Numbered from the stretch's first letter, positions 18,620 through 28,458 are shown. The stretch: 64,000 nucleotides of DNA from Phycisphaerales bacterium (GCA_026982335.1 JALSHH010000023.1:1-64000), one strand, 5' to 3'. Notes: generated by a model not told the origin, from the sequence alone. Made by a program: numbers and translations.

Positions 18620-19956
18620 CCTTTGGACTCCTTGTCATCACCCTCTTGCCCAGATGCCCCCTCACCTTCGTCATCGTCGTCATCGAGCAACGATCCAATG
18701 ACTCCCAGATCGACTTCCTCTGCGTCAGCCAGATCGTCCAGCACACGCTCGTCAGGCCCATCACGCCTCGACGGCACATCATCGTCATCGTTCCCCATCA
18801 ACGATCCAATAACCGAAGCGCCCTGGTCGAGCCCAGCATTGTCACCCTCGATGTGCCCAGAGGCTGATACAACTTCCTCCGACACTTCCTCCGATACATC
18901 AAGAACCAAATCAGAATCGTTTGCTTTGGGCGATGATTCCGTCATCAGTGATTCAATCAGCTCCTCGCCCTGCTGGATAGATTCTTCATCCGCCCGCAGG
19001 AATGCCGCCGTCGATCCGCCGTGCATTGCCCCGGAGGTTGATGCTTTTTCGGTCTGCGCCTTCTCAACGATTCCAAGGAAGAGTTCTTCGAGTTTCTGTC
19101 GCGGCGCCGAAACACTACGAATGGATTTTTCGCCTCCTGATCGTCTACGGATCACTTCATCAATCTCGGCAATCGTCTGCTCATCGAGCTCATCGGTCTC
19201 GATTTGCGTCCGCCCCTTGCTCGAAAGCAACTCTTCACAGGTCCCCTCATCACGGATCTTTCCGCCATAGAGGATCGCCATCCGATCAACCACATCCTCG
19301 ACATCGGTCAGCAAATGGCTCGAAAGAATAATCGTCTTGCCGCGTCGACCAAGCTCAAGAATCAGATCTTTGACCTGCCGTGTCCCGATCGGATCAAGCC
19401 CAGTCGTCGGCTCATCCAAAATCAACAAATCCGGATCGTTAATCAACGCCTGCGCGATTCCAATCCGTCGTTGCATCCCCTTGGAATACTCGCGCACCGG
19501 ACGAAACTGGGCGTGCTCGAGCCCGACCATCTCCAAAAGTTCATCGATGCGTCCTTTGCGGGTTCGATGATCGAGCCCGAAGAGCTTACCATAATAATCA
19601 AGCGTCTCGTGGGCATTGAGAAACGGATACAAATAACTCTCCTCAGGCAAATACCCGATCCGCTTCTTCGTCACCACATCCGTCGGCGGCTTGCCAAACA
19701 CCACCACCCGACCATGCGTGGGTTTAAGGAGTCCCAAAATCAATTTGATAATCGTACTCTTACCCGAACCATTGGGCCCCAGAAGCCCAAAGACCTCCTG
19801 CTCATAAATCACCAAATCAAGTTTGTCAACCGCACGAGCGCGATCCCGCATCCAGAAATCCTGAAAGACCTTCGAGAGTTGTTGACACCCCACAACCGGC
19901 CGGCGATGCTCAGGCGAAAATGTGACTTGTCCCGATGTTGCTGCAGCTTCTTGCAT
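18616..19956 (-). CDS. ABC-2 transporter ATPase with acidic, motif-repeating tail
   Basis: A 446-residue protein. The first 300 residues are a standard ABC-2 ATPase: Walker A GPNGSGKST at 60-68, signature YSKGMQ at 157-162, Walker B LLILDEPTTG at 177-186, H-loop SSHLL near 212-216. The last 145 residues are an Asp/Glu/Ser-rich, probably disordered tail with three related short motifs: ELIESLMTE (332-340), SVIGSLMGND (381-390) and GVIGSLLDDD (418-427). Such a tail is unusual for this family and may be a docking platform. The start codon overlaps the stop of the HflK-like gene (TAATG) and the stop overlaps the permease start by 4 bases, so the genes are very likely translationally coupled. Confidence 0.9.
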   Translation of the reverse strand: MQEAAATSGQVTFSPEHRRPVVGCQQLSKVFQDFWMRDRARAVDKLDLVIYEQEVFGLLGPNGSGKSTIIKLILGLLKPTHGRVVVFGKPPTDVVTKKRIGYLPEESYLYPFLNAHETLDYYGKLFGLDHRTRKGRIDELLEMVGLEHAQFRPVREYSKGMQRRIGIAQALINDPDLLILDEPTTGLDPIGTRQVKDLILELGRRGKTIILSSHLLTDVEDVVDRMAILYGGKIRDEGTCEELLSSKGRTQIETDELDEQTIAEIDEVIRRRSGGEKSIRSVSAPRQKLEELFLGIVEKAQTEKASTSGAMHGGSTAAFLRADEESIQQGEELIESLMTESSPKANDSDLVLDVSEEVSEEVVSASGHIEGDNAGLDQGASVIGSLMGNDDDDVPSRRDGPDERVLDDLADAEEVDLGVIGSLLDDDDDEGEGASGQEGDDKESKG

Positions 19957-21481
19957 TATTCTGCGTCCTCGGCCTGGATGCCACGGTCAGTTTTGAACGA
20001 ATTTCTTGTAAGATCTTCGCGCCTTTTCAGCATCGCATCAACCGCCTCTTTTCGGCGTTTCTGACGAAGTCGCTCAGCTTCGATATCAGGATCAGCACTG
20101 ATTATCAACTCCGCCTGCACTTCCTCCGGAAGATACATCGTCGAAACAAAATCCTTCTCTAAGAACTCACCCATCGCCAAAGACCAGTCCCGCGCCACCA
20201 TCAACATCGGATTGGCTTCAAACTGTGCCTGCTTCGCTTTGAATTGTTCAAGATCTGCAATGGACTCAGAAACCCTCCCTGTGGCATATGATTGAGCACG
20301 ATTGAGAATTTCAGAGACTTCACCTGAAACCAATGCCAAGGTACTCTGCCCTTGATAGTTTACCTCCCCCCCTCCAGCACGATGTCGATTTGGTCGAGCA
20401 AAGCCGAAGCTTGCTCCTCCTCTCCAAGTTCAATGTATCGCTCATACGCTTCGATCATTGAGATGAGCACTGGCGCCGCCCGCCCAGCAACCTCATTGAG
20501 CATCTGATCTCGTTCAAGGAGCGCATCTTCTCTCGCCTTGCCCGCATTTTGAGCCGCCGACTGCACCGAAGCAAACTGATCGAGTAAATATAAAGGTGGA
20601 GTCTTACGCACCAACACAACACGATCAATCGTGATCCCAGTTTCAAGCTCGTCGAGTGTTTCTTGAGCAATCACACGCACACTTGCCGCGATTGACTCGG
20701 CAGATTTCTTGAGCAGATCGTCAATCGATGTCTCGGCGATCACCTGCACAACCCCGCGCCGAACCGCTGCAATAACCAACGCAGGCTCTTGCTCAGGAAG
20801 AACATTCTCGATATACCGCATGTGATTTGATCGGTGATAATTGGCGGTCCACTGGGTATGCGCGATATTCAAATCCGATGTGATCAGTGACCCATCGCGT
20901 GATGGATTAAGCCGACCCATGCTCCCAAATTGATCAATTGGTACTTCGAGCAAGGCGTCATCTGAGGTTGTCCCGGGACGATTAGGCATAAAAATCCGCG
21001 AAATCGGCACCTCGACCGCACCACCTCCGATGCGAATCAACTCACCGATCGGGTAAGGCCAAGTCAAATGAGCACCAGGCTCGAGATTCGCTCGGGTTGG
21101 TTTTCCCAGGAAAATCGCAATTCCCCGTTCACCTTCATTAATCTTCTGAAACCCACTGAACACGAACAAAACCAAAAGCACCACCATGCCCAATTGCAAG
21201 AACCGGTAGGTAATTCGCAGTGCATCTGCCAACGACTGATTCGCAGCATCCATCCGCGATTGGTTCGTCACCTCCCCCGCTTCTTGCCCTCGTGCAAAAC
21301 GAACAGACGCAGACCGCCCCGTCATCAAACCGGTACTCAAAACTTCTTCATCAGCCCCAGCATCTATGCTGAAATCACCGCTTGACTTATCACTTCGATC
21401 ACGCCGATGTTCATCATCATTGCGTGGTGCATCGCTCATTCCATCGTTGCCATTGGTTTCACCGTTGGGCCCATCTGCCAT
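19956..21481 (-). CDS. HflK-like SPFH protein, split by a -1 frameshift
   Basis: Frame 1 (21481 to 20360) encodes 373 residues: an acidic N-terminus, one membrane helix (about 95-115), and an SPFH/band-7 domain. It stops at TAA just after a run of seven G. The remaining SPFH C-terminus lies in the -1 frame and runs to 19956: it reads GGEVNYQGQSTLALVSGEVS directly after the G-run, followed by a helical region as in HflK. If one G is read twice, the product is about 508 residues, a normal HflK-like length. No good start for a separate second protein exists (only a TTG at 20339). HflK and HflC form a membrane complex that modulates FtsH in E. coli; here they stand next to an ABC-2 transporter. 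Either a programmed/slippage event, a true mutation or a homopolymer read error explains the split. Confidence 0.75.
20366..20372 (-). other. Slippery G7 run, frameshift site of the HflK-like gene
   Basis: On the coding strand the sequence is GAG GGG GGG AGG TAA in the first frame. The run fits a G-GGG-GGG slippery heptamer: a tandem slip by -1 gives GAG GTA AAC and continues in the long downstream frame. The zero-frame stop comes 4 bases after the run. RNA polymerase slippage on G7 would have the same result. Confidence 0.6.
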
Positions 21482-21484
21482 GAC

Positions 21485-22480
21485 CTAACCCTCCGCCTCA
21501 TCTTGAGTTTGATCCACCGGAACCGGAAGCACGCTATCCGATTGCTTGAGTATGTCAGGATCGAAGAGTTGCATACCATAATCGGAAGTCGAAAAGATCA
21601 GCGTAAATTTCTTGGCCATTGACTCACGCATCAGCTTGATGTTCTGAATAAACACGGCCAACTCAGGATTAATGTTCTGCTGCGCAAGGTACGGAGCCGC
21701 TTCAATCTCACCTTTGGCCATAATCTCGTCGGCCCGGCGCTGGGCAAAAGCACGGATTCGGTCTGCATTGCTTGACGCTTCGGCACGAATCGCACGGGCT
21801 TGCGATCGTCCCTCCGATTCATATCGCTCGGCAAGTCGATCCCGATTTGCTCCCATTCGATTGATCACCGCAGAAGTTGTCTCTTCGGGAAGTACAATCC
21901 GGTCAATCCCGACCGAAGTAATCAAAATCCCATAGTCCACCAAAGGCTTACTGCCATTCGCCCCATGAACAAGCAAGTCATAAACCTGCTGCTCAATCTG
22001 TGGAATCACTGAGGCACCGCTCTGCGAAGTAAAGAGCTCACTCATCCTATATTCACTCGTCCGCCCCAGCGCGCTGCGAAGCAAATCACGCAGCACATCT
22101 TCCTCGGCCTTCGTGAAATGGTCGATCGCTCGATCACCCGAATTTGAAAAACTCCGGAAAAATAAAAGTGGGTTCTCAATACGATAGGTCAAGTATGCCT
22201 CAACGATAATCTGAAAATCATCTGCCGTCTGTACCGTCTCTGAGCGAGTCTGCACAATCCGTATCCGCTTGTCATATTTGGTAACACTCTCGAAAGGATA
22301 GGGAAGCTTCCACTTGAAACCCGGCTCAGTGATGATCGAATCCTCATTGGCAGAACCAAACCTTGTCTTCACCGCCGTCTCGGTAAACCGTACAGTGAAA
22401 CTCGCACTAAAGAGCACGATCACCCCAACGAAAAGAACTCCAAATACCGGAATCGTCAGCCTTTTGAGCTTGTTGAACAC
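21485..22480 (-). CDS. HflC-like SPFH protein
   Basis: A 331-residue SPFH/band-7 protein with one N-terminal membrane helix (about 10-30) and the typical HflC course: VRFTETAVKTRFG, PGFKWKLPYPFESVTKYDKRI, a middle part with YRIENPLLFFRSF, and a C-terminal helical stretch SEGRSQARAIRAEASSNADRIRAFAQRRADEIMAKGEIEAA. HflC pairs with HflK to form large ring-like membrane assemblies that regulate FtsH in E. coli. The HflK-like gene starts 3 bases after its stop, so the pair is co-translated. FtsH is not in the window, and the downstream neighbours are ABC-2 transporter genes, so a transporter-linked microdomain role is possible (inference). Confidence 0.85.
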   Translation of the reverse strand: MFNKLKRLTIPVFGVLFVGVIVLFSASFTVRFTETAVKTRFGSANEDSIITEPGFKWKLPYPFESVTKYDKRIRIVQTRSETVQTADDFQIIVEAYLTYRIENPLLFFRSFSNSGDRAIDHFTKAEEDVLRDLLRSALGRTSEYRMSELFTSQSGASVIPQIEQQVYDLLVHGANGSKPLVDYGILITSVGIDRIVLPEETTSAVINRMGANRDRLAERYESEGRSQARAIRAEASSNADRIRAFAQRRADEIMAKGEIEAAPYLAQQNINPELAVFIQNIKLMRESMAKKFTLIFSTSDYGMQLFDPDILKQSDSVLPVPVDQTQDEAEG

Positions 22481-22590
22481 GACTCGTTCTCCAATACGCC
22501 ATCTTGGGCGCTCATTTCCTGAAAATCAGGCACTATCCAAACGCGCCAACGATCATCATATCGCCAGCGAGTACTATCCTTTTACGACCA

Positions 22591-24717
22591 CTACTGCATC
22601 GCTTCCCCAGCCTCGGCATCAAAAACATCCGTGCCAACCTGTTTGTCTTGCAACTCCAAGCGAACCTTGAGCGAACCAAGATCCCCTGGCGTCAAATATA
22701 CACGCGACTCTTTCATTGCTTCAAGCAACGCACCGAAATACATATTGCTTCGATAAAGTTCAGGCGAGGCAAGATACGCCTCTTGCTGACCCTGAAGCAA
22801 GCTCGCACGACCACGCTCGGACATATGCCGATCCCATCGAGTCGCACTCGCAGCGAGAATCAACTCACCCGCTTCGCCCCCGGCACGCTCGAGCAACTTC
22901 TGAACCGCAAGTTCCGCTTCGATATATTCAACCGATTCACGACCAATCTCACGACGCATCGCTTCGAGCGCTATCAACTGATCATTAATTTCATCAGCAA
23001 GTTCAACACTCCCAGCCGTCTCCGTCAGCACCGTAATCTGTAACTTTTTCGCCTCCTCAATAAGCGACTCACGATTCTGACGAGCAATAATCACACGCTC
23101 AAAAGATGGCGCAGCCTTCATCGGCGGATGCACTCCATTGACCCCGACAAAAAGAATTTCAATCCCCGGGCCATGCCCATCATTCAATTCTCCAAAAGCT
23201 GTTTCAATCCGCATCTTGAGTTCTAAGGGCATCGTAGTCCGGTGTGTCGCAAGCACCTCATGGATCGAAAGCTCACCCAAATATTGTGTCACCACCCGGC
23301 GACCGATCTGTGTGAGCAGGTCTTCACGCTGACCAGGTACCGCAAACTGATCGAAAAGCTTCACATTTCGGATCACAAAATGTACAGGAACCTCAACAGC
23401 CAACAACGAAAGCTCCGCAACCGATGAACCTTCGTGTGATGTTTTTTCTAGATCATCTTCCCCCATCACTCGGTCAGGCTGAACAATATTGAGTCGCTCA
23501 ACACCCGCATGACTTTCTGTCCACAGAATCGGTGTCGTCGCCGGCGAAGGCGGATTCGATGCCAGCTGAAGCACGCGAACGCCCGTCGTCGTCCGAACAC
23601 CTGACTCCCCACGCTTGCCCATGACCACCGGCGTCTCATACCGTGAAAATGGCCAAGGCAACTTCACATGCAAACCAGGACCAATGTCACCATCGCCTCG
23701 ATCACCAAAGCTCACCAAGGGCTCAGATATCCGCCCATTGGTCAAAATCAAACCACGCTCGTGAGGCTCAACCACCACCAGCATCGTCATCAACCATCCC
23801 ACCCCCACACCAATCCCGATAAACATCAGGACCCATTTGCTCAAAAGCTGATAAAACCACGACGAGGTAACATCAATCCCGAACTGATAGTTGACCGCAT
23901 CGCCGACATTCTCCGCAATCCGATCTGGAGCCGCCAAAAGACCCAAAAGCCTCGAATCAAACGCCGGACGAGGTATCTCGCCAGGTTTGTGCGGGCGATA
24001 CACATCAAGAAGCAAATTAAGCCCAATCTCAAGCCCAAAGGCGATCATCCCCGCAGAAATAATCATCGGGCTGTACGCCAGCACCGTGTTGATCCCCAGG
24101 GACAACTCCAAAAAACCACCAACTGCCAACACCACCCCAATCAACGCCCCGGCGACTGAAATCGCCGAGCCCGCACGCAGGTTCGACCACGCATCAACCT
24201 TGCCCATACCCGAAACAAATCGAGCAAAAACAAAACCCACAACCGCCATCGAAAGGCCGATTGCCAGCGTCCATCCCACAAACCGAGGCTGAATCTGCGT
24301 GACATCAAGCCCCCCCCAATGCCGAATCCGTGAAATACCAACCCAAATATTGATCGCACCAATCAGAATCGCGCCCGCAGGCATCACCCACCGATAGATA
24401 AACGCCAACCGACGCGCAGCAACCTGCAACTCATCACCCACCGACTCAAACGCACTCGCCGCCGATGCCCCAGAAGCTGCCAACTGATCCGCCTCCATCG
24501 CCTCCATCCGCTCACGGCGGTGCTGATCGAAGATCAGAAGCAATAACCCCCACGCGATCAAGCCCGTCGCGAGAAAGATTGATGCAGCGCCAGCAGCCAA
24601 ATCATTCGAGACCCGGCTATAGAAAAATACGATCACCGTCAGCAAAAGCTGAAGCACCAATCCGACCAGACTGATCGAAGATGCTTTGCGATACGCCAAA
24701 TAGTCGCCCTTGTTCAT
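22591..24717 (-). CDS. SPFH protein with an N-terminal multi-helix membrane domain
   Basis: A 708-residue protein. The N-terminal 320 residues hold about seven predicted membrane helices, including segments near 15-35, 45-62, 105-130, 150-170, 185-210, 225-250 and 300-320. An HflK-like SPFH domain follows from about 325 (VEPHERGLILTNGRI...GPGLHVKLPWPFSRYET), then a helical C-terminal region with ARQNRESLIEEAKKLQ. Ordinary HflK has only one helix, so the polytopic part is an addition. It is the first gene of the minus-strand block that continues with hflC- and hflK-like genes, an ABC ATPase, a permease and a TPR-like protein. A G-rich sequence (GGGAAAG) about 8 bases before the ATG can serve as ribosome-binding site. 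Confidence 0.78.
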   Translation of the reverse strand: MNKGDYLAYRKASSISLVGLVLQLLLTVIVFFYSRVSNDLAAGAASIFLATGLIAWGLLLLIFDQHRRERMEAMEADQLAASGASAASAFESVGDELQVAARRLAFIYRWVMPAGAILIGAINIWVGISRIRHWGGLDVTQIQPRFVGWTLAIGLSMAVVGFVFARFVSGMGKVDAWSNLRAGSAISVAGALIGVVLAVGGFLELSLGINTVLAYSPMIISAGMIAFGLEIGLNLLLDVYRPHKPGEIPRPAFDSRLLGLLAAPDRIAENVGDAVNYQFGIDVTSSWFYQLLSKWVLMFIGIGVGVGWLMTMLVVVEPHERGLILTNGRISEPLVSFGDRGDGDIGPGLHVKLPWPFSRYETPVVMGKRGESGVRTTTGVRVLQLASNPPSPATTPILWTESHAGVERLNIVQPDRVMGEDDLEKTSHEGSSVAELSLLAVEVPVHFVIRNVKLFDQFAVPGQREDLLTQIGRRVVTQYLGELSIHEVLATHRTTMPLELKMRIETAFGELNDGHGPGIEILFVGVNGVHPPMKAAPSFERVIIARQNRESLIEEAKKLQITVLTETAGSVELADEINDQLIALEAMRREIGRESVEYIEAELAVQKLLERAGGEAGELILAASATRWDRHMSERGRASLLQGQQEAYLASPELYRSNMYFGALLEAMKESRVYLTPGDLGSLKVRLELQDKQVGTDVFDAEAGEAMQ

Positions 24718-25314
24718 GGGGTGGATCTTTCCCTAATCGTTTGACCCTAAGCATTCAGGCCAAGAGCCCTTCAACAGTTTTCACAGGCTGCCGTCACAAC
24801 TCCAGGCATCAGATATAAATAATAAAAGGATCGCACGCGCGTCCCGGGCATCGAGTCGCCCGCCAACCTCATCATTAAGGCGAATCGGGCACGAGCTTCG
24901 AGGGGTATTGTGGGCAGGCTCTTGCTCAGTGTCCACCCCAAAACTCATCATCTCACACCCATGCCAGATCTGCCTCAGATCGACCCCGGATTTGCCCCGG
25001 ATTTGCCCCAGGCCTACCCAAATTCACACCCGACACACGATCGCCCCTTTGAGCTTCTGTGCACCCGAGTCCAAGTCGGCTGGCGCATCGCTTGCCACAA
25101 GCACCCGACGCGTGCAACACCGTACGCGACCGATCCCCATCGGGTTCATCTCGATACGAAGGAATGCTCAACTTTGTGCGCACAAATACCGAACTGATCC
25201 GCAATCCAAGCGTATCAGAAAAACCATCGACCCCAAAGCTCAACCCAAATCCCATCCAATGCGCACTTGATGCGCTGCCACTTCACCATCCACCGCTCCT
25301 AGCATGCCCCTTCC
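24718..25314. other. 597-base divergent intergenic region
   Basis: Lies between the divergent SPFH gene and the second ABC-2 permease gene, so it should hold promoters in both directions. Overlapping open frames on both strands occur, but their translations are of low complexity or Pro/His-rich and not protein-like. A direct repeat GGATTTGCCCC occurs twice near 24988-25009. An AT-rich stretch (ATATAAATAATAAAAGG) lies at about 24812-24830. I find no tRNA or clear terminator. Confidence 0.5.
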
Positions 25315-26832
25315 ATGATTACATCGACCATCCCCATCGCGCGCAACGCATTCAAAGAGAGCATCCGTCAGCCGGTGTTCTTCATCATGCTGCTCCTGAC
25401 CGCCTTTATCCAACTGCTCAACACATGGATCGTTGGGTTCACCATGGGCGCCAACAATGTCCCCGGCGAGGTCTCAGGCGATAACAAACTCCTCCTCGAT
25501 GTCTCCATGGGCGCCATCTTCCTTTTGGGAATCATGCTCGCCGCCTTCATCGCCACCGCTGCCATCTCACGCGAAATCGAAAACAAAACGGTCCTCACCG
25601 TCGTCTCCAAGCCCATCGGACGCACCAGCATTATCTTGGGCAAGTTCCTCGGCATCTCCGCAGCGATGTTCGTCGCCATCGGAATCATGATCGCCTTCCT
25701 CCTCTTGGGCATCAGGCACGGCATCCTCACCACCGCGGCCCAAGACCCCAATATGCCCATCATCCTCCTCACGAGCATTGCCATCTTTGGGTCGATCGCC
25801 ATCGGCGCACTGGGCAACTACATGTACGGATGGTCCTTTGGCCAAACCGCCTCGCTGACCCTGCTCGTCACGATCTGGATCGCCTATATCGCCCTCCTGT
25901 TTATCGACGAAGACTGGACGCTGATGAACCCGGTCGAGAACTTCAAGCCTCAGATCATGCTCGCGACTGCCTGCCTGGGCATGGCACTCTTTGTCATGAC
26001 TGCACTGGCCACCGCCGTCTCGACCAGACTTGGGCAAGTTATGACCATCGCCATCTGCACCGGTGTCTTTGTCATCGGGCTCCTCTCAAACTACTGGTTC
26101 GGACGAGGCATCTACGAAAACCAACGCATCGGCCAAGTCGCCATGACCGAATCGCCCTCCGGATTCGACCTCTACGATCTCTACCGCGACGAAGTCTGGA
26201 ACATCGCTGCCCTGCGAAACGGGATGGAACTCGAAGAGTTCGTCGAAAGTCAGATCGACCCACGCCGATATGTCACCCTGCGCGAGTTGCTCTCGCTCGA
26301 TCATTCTGAACTTGCAGACGACGAAGTCTTCAACGAGGTCATGCTTCGATCCCCGGGCTCGCGCATGATCATCACCATGCTCGGTCCCCCCAGCGTTGAT
26401 CTCAAACTCGGCGACTCCTTCTACTACGGCTCATCCCCTTCGGGCATCGGACTCGTCACCCCTGCCTTCTCTCCACTCGACCCCGAAATCACCCCCGAGA
26501 AAAATGTTCGTGAAGAGCCGGCCTTGGTGATCACCGCGATCAATGACGATCGCCTTGTCATCCAACAAATCGGCAAAGAACCCCTCCCACTCGATCGCCC
26601 CCCACTCTCGGGCGATTCAATCTTCCTCCAACCCACCATCGTCCACAAGGCCCCGCTGGTCATCTGGTCGATCGTCCCCAACATGCAAGCCTTCTGGCTC
26701 CTCGATGCCGTCACCCAAAATCAACCGATCCCATTCTCTCATGTGGTCTTGGTCTTCTTCTATGGCCTCTGCCAGATCGTGGTCTTCCTCTCACTGGCAG
26801 TGATCCTCTTCCAAGGCCGAGATGTAGGCTAA
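25315..26832 (+). CDS. ABC-2 family permease-like membrane protein
   Basis: A 505-residue membrane protein. Helices are seen near 20-40, 60-85, 110-135, 150-170, 180-200, 220-240 and 245-265. Between helices 2 and 3 lies ISREIENKTVLTVVSKPIGRTSIILGKFLG, the cytoplasmic segment typical of ABC-2 permeases. A soluble domain (about 270-460) and a last helix near 478-500 follow. No ATPase gene is next to it; the nearest is the ATPase at 18616-19956, divergently transcribed, so sharing is possible but unproven. The ATG lies shortly after a C-rich stretch with no strong ribosome-binding site. The gene converges with the glycosyltransferase gene across an inverted repeat. Confidence 0.8.
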   Translation: MITSTIPIARNAFKESIRQPVFFIMLLLTAFIQLLNTWIVGFTMGANNVPGEVSGDNKLLLDVSMGAIFLLGIMLAAFIATAAISREIENKTVLTVVSKPIGRTSIILGKFLGISAAMFVAIGIMIAFLLLGIRHGILTTAAQDPNMPIILLTSIAIFGSIAIGALGNYMYGWSFGQTASLTLLVTIWIAYIALLFIDEDWTLMNPVENFKPQIMLATACLGMALFVMTALATAVSTRLGQVMTIAICTGVFVIGLLSNYWFGRGIYENQRIGQVAMTESPSGFDLYDLYRDEVWNIAALRNGMELEEFVESQIDPRRYVTLRELLSLDHSELADDEVFNEVMLRSPGSRMIITMLGPPSVDLKLGDSFYYGSSPSGIGLVTPAFSPLDPEITPEKNVREEPALVITAINDDRLVIQQIGKEPLPLDRPPLSGDSIFLQPTIVHKAPLVIWSIVPNMQAFWLLDAVTQNQPIPFSHVVLVFFYGLCQIVVFLSLAVILFQGRDVG

Positions 26833-26850
26833 ACGAATCATCTCTAATCC

Positions 26851-26930
26851 AATGAGCCGCGACCCTGAGGAAGCGATCTTGCTTTTCGAGTGTGACTGAA
26901 GACCGCTCCCTCTCACGATCACGGCTCGTA
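26851..26930. repeat. Imperfect inverted repeat, copy A of a dispersed family
   Basis: Arms of about 30 bases: left ATGAGCCGCGACCCTGAGG... (26852-26880), right ending ATCACGGCTCGT (26900-26929). The arms pair imperfectly (a 2-base gap and a few mismatches). It lies between two convergent genes and may end both transcripts. A near-perfect relative is at 63231-63310. Confidence 0.75.
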
Positions 26931-26936
26931 AAACAT

Positions 26937-28427
26937 CTACGCCCCCGCCATCGCCCGCCCATACACCTTCACACACTTCTCTGCAGCCCCGTCCCAGTTG
27001 AGCCCACGCAACTCAAAACGCCCCTGCTCGCGCAGCGTCTGTCCCAAAGGCGGGTACCGCAACACCGCAATGATCTTGTTCGCCATCTCCTCGATATCCC
27101 AGAAATCAACCTTGAGTGCATGGACCAAAACCTCGGACACCCCCGATTGCTTCGACACAATCACAGGCACATCGTTGCGCATCGCTTCCAACGGCGCGAT
27201 CCCGAAGGGCTCAGACACGCTGGGCATCACATAGCAATCGGCCATCCGATACACCCGATCGACATCCCGACCACGCAAAAATCCGGTGAACAAAACTTTG
27301 TGCCCGATCCCAATCGCTGCTGCGTGTTCGATCGTCCGCACCGCCATATCGCCAGAACCCGCGACCACAAACTTCACATGATCCTCTTTTTCGAGCACTC
27401 GCTTGGCAGCCTCGATGAAATACTCCGGGCCCTTCTGCATCGTGATCCGACCCAAGAACAATACAATCCGATCCCGTTTTTCGATCCCCGCCTCGGCGTG
27501 AGGCTCAATCCCATGCTGCTCGACACCGTTATACACCACATCGATCCGCTCATTTGACACGCCATAGCGTTCATTGACAATGGCCTTGGTCAAACGCGAC
27601 ACCGCAATAACCCGGTCGGCCCCGTTCAACCCCACCCGTTCAATATCGTAAACATCTTGATTGATATGCTCACCCGAACGATCGAACTCCGTGGCATGGA
27701 TATGGCAAACCAAAGACTTGCCCGTGATCGCCTTGAGCATCAGCCCCGCCGGATAAGTCAACCAATCGTGGGCGTGGATCACATCGAAGCGTTCGGTCAT
27801 CCCCATCGCTGCGACGAGCCGAGCGTATCGTTGGGCATCGCCGAAGAGATCGCTGCTGTATCCTCCGGTGCCGGTGCCCATCTCGCCAAGCGACTCGAGA
27901 ACAGACTCGATCACCGTCGCCAACTCATTTGCCGATGACTTTGCCAATGATGCGAACCGTAAAGTATCCTCGACCGACACCATCGCATCCGATGCGGAAC
28001 CATCATTCACCGCTCGACCAAAATGTTGCTCTTGGGTCGCCTCCACCACCTGGCGAAACACATCACCCGCATCGATCCCCGGATATGAACTGGGCATGGA
28101 AGTTTGGAAAGTCTCAAGCTCGATGATGACCCGCTCGCGAAAATATGCACGGCGGGCCTTCTCGCTCAGGTCCCCCTCCCGGGACGCTCCCATACCGACG
28201 ACTTGGTGCTCGCGATGCCCAGCACGCAACGCTGCAGCACGCTGGGCGAGAATCCTCGGACCAACAAGCTCAACATGCGAAACATGCCCCTCAGGTATCA
28301 GGTGAGGCAACACAAAAACCACCTCATGCCCCTGAGATACAAGCGACTTGGTCAACCCATCGACCGCGGTCCCAAGCCCGCCAGACATAAATGGAGGAAA
28401 CTCCCACCCCAGCATCAGAATCCGCAT
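26937..28427 (-). CDS. Glycogen-synthase-like glycosyltransferase (GT4/GT5 type)
   Basis: A 496-residue GT-B glycosyltransferase. The N-terminal Rossmann domain begins with LMLGWEFPPFMSGGLGTAVDGL, the Gly-rich loop that binds the sugar nucleotide in glycogen synthases and GT4 enzymes. The C-terminal domain has VLFLGRITMQKGPEYFIEAA and the donor-binding E-x7-E motif in SEPFGIAPLEAM. An insert of about 130 residues (about 85-215) between the first strands is longer than in many GT4 enzymes. It likely transfers a hexose from a nucleotide sugar, perhaps to a glycogen-type polymer. A glucoamylase-like gene occurs at 52065, but the two are not linked. The stop faces the inverted repeat at 26851-26930. 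Confidence 0.85.
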   Translation of the reverse strand: MRILMLGWEFPPFMSGGLGTAVDGLTKSLVSQGHEVVFVLPHLIPEGHVSHVELVGPRILAQRAAALRAGHREHQVVGMGASREGDLSEKARRAYFRERVIIELETFQTSMPSSYPGIDAGDVFRQVVEATQEQHFGRAVNDGSASDAMVSVEDTLRFASLAKSSANELATVIESVLESLGEMGTGTGGYSSDLFGDAQRYARLVAAMGMTERFDVIHAHDWLTYPAGLMLKAITGKSLVCHIHATEFDRSGEHINQDVYDIERVGLNGADRVIAVSRLTKAIVNERYGVSNERIDVVYNGVEQHGIEPHAEAGIEKRDRIVLFLGRITMQKGPEYFIEAAKRVLEKEDHVKFVVAGSGDMAVRTIEHAAAIGIGHKVLFTGFLRGRDVDRVYRMADCYVMPSVSEPFGIAPLEAMRNDVPVIVSKQSGVSEVLVHALKVDFWDIEEMANKIIAVLRYPPLGQTLREQGRFELRGLNWDGAAEKCVKVYGRAMAGA

Positions 28428-28458
28428 CGTTCAGATCCAGCCTTCCCGTTGTTGATCG

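Noticed and set aside
24908-25270. Open frames on both strands between the two transporter loci
   Set aside because: Pro/His/Ser-rich or Gly/Arg-rich translations, no ribosome-binding site, overlapping each other.
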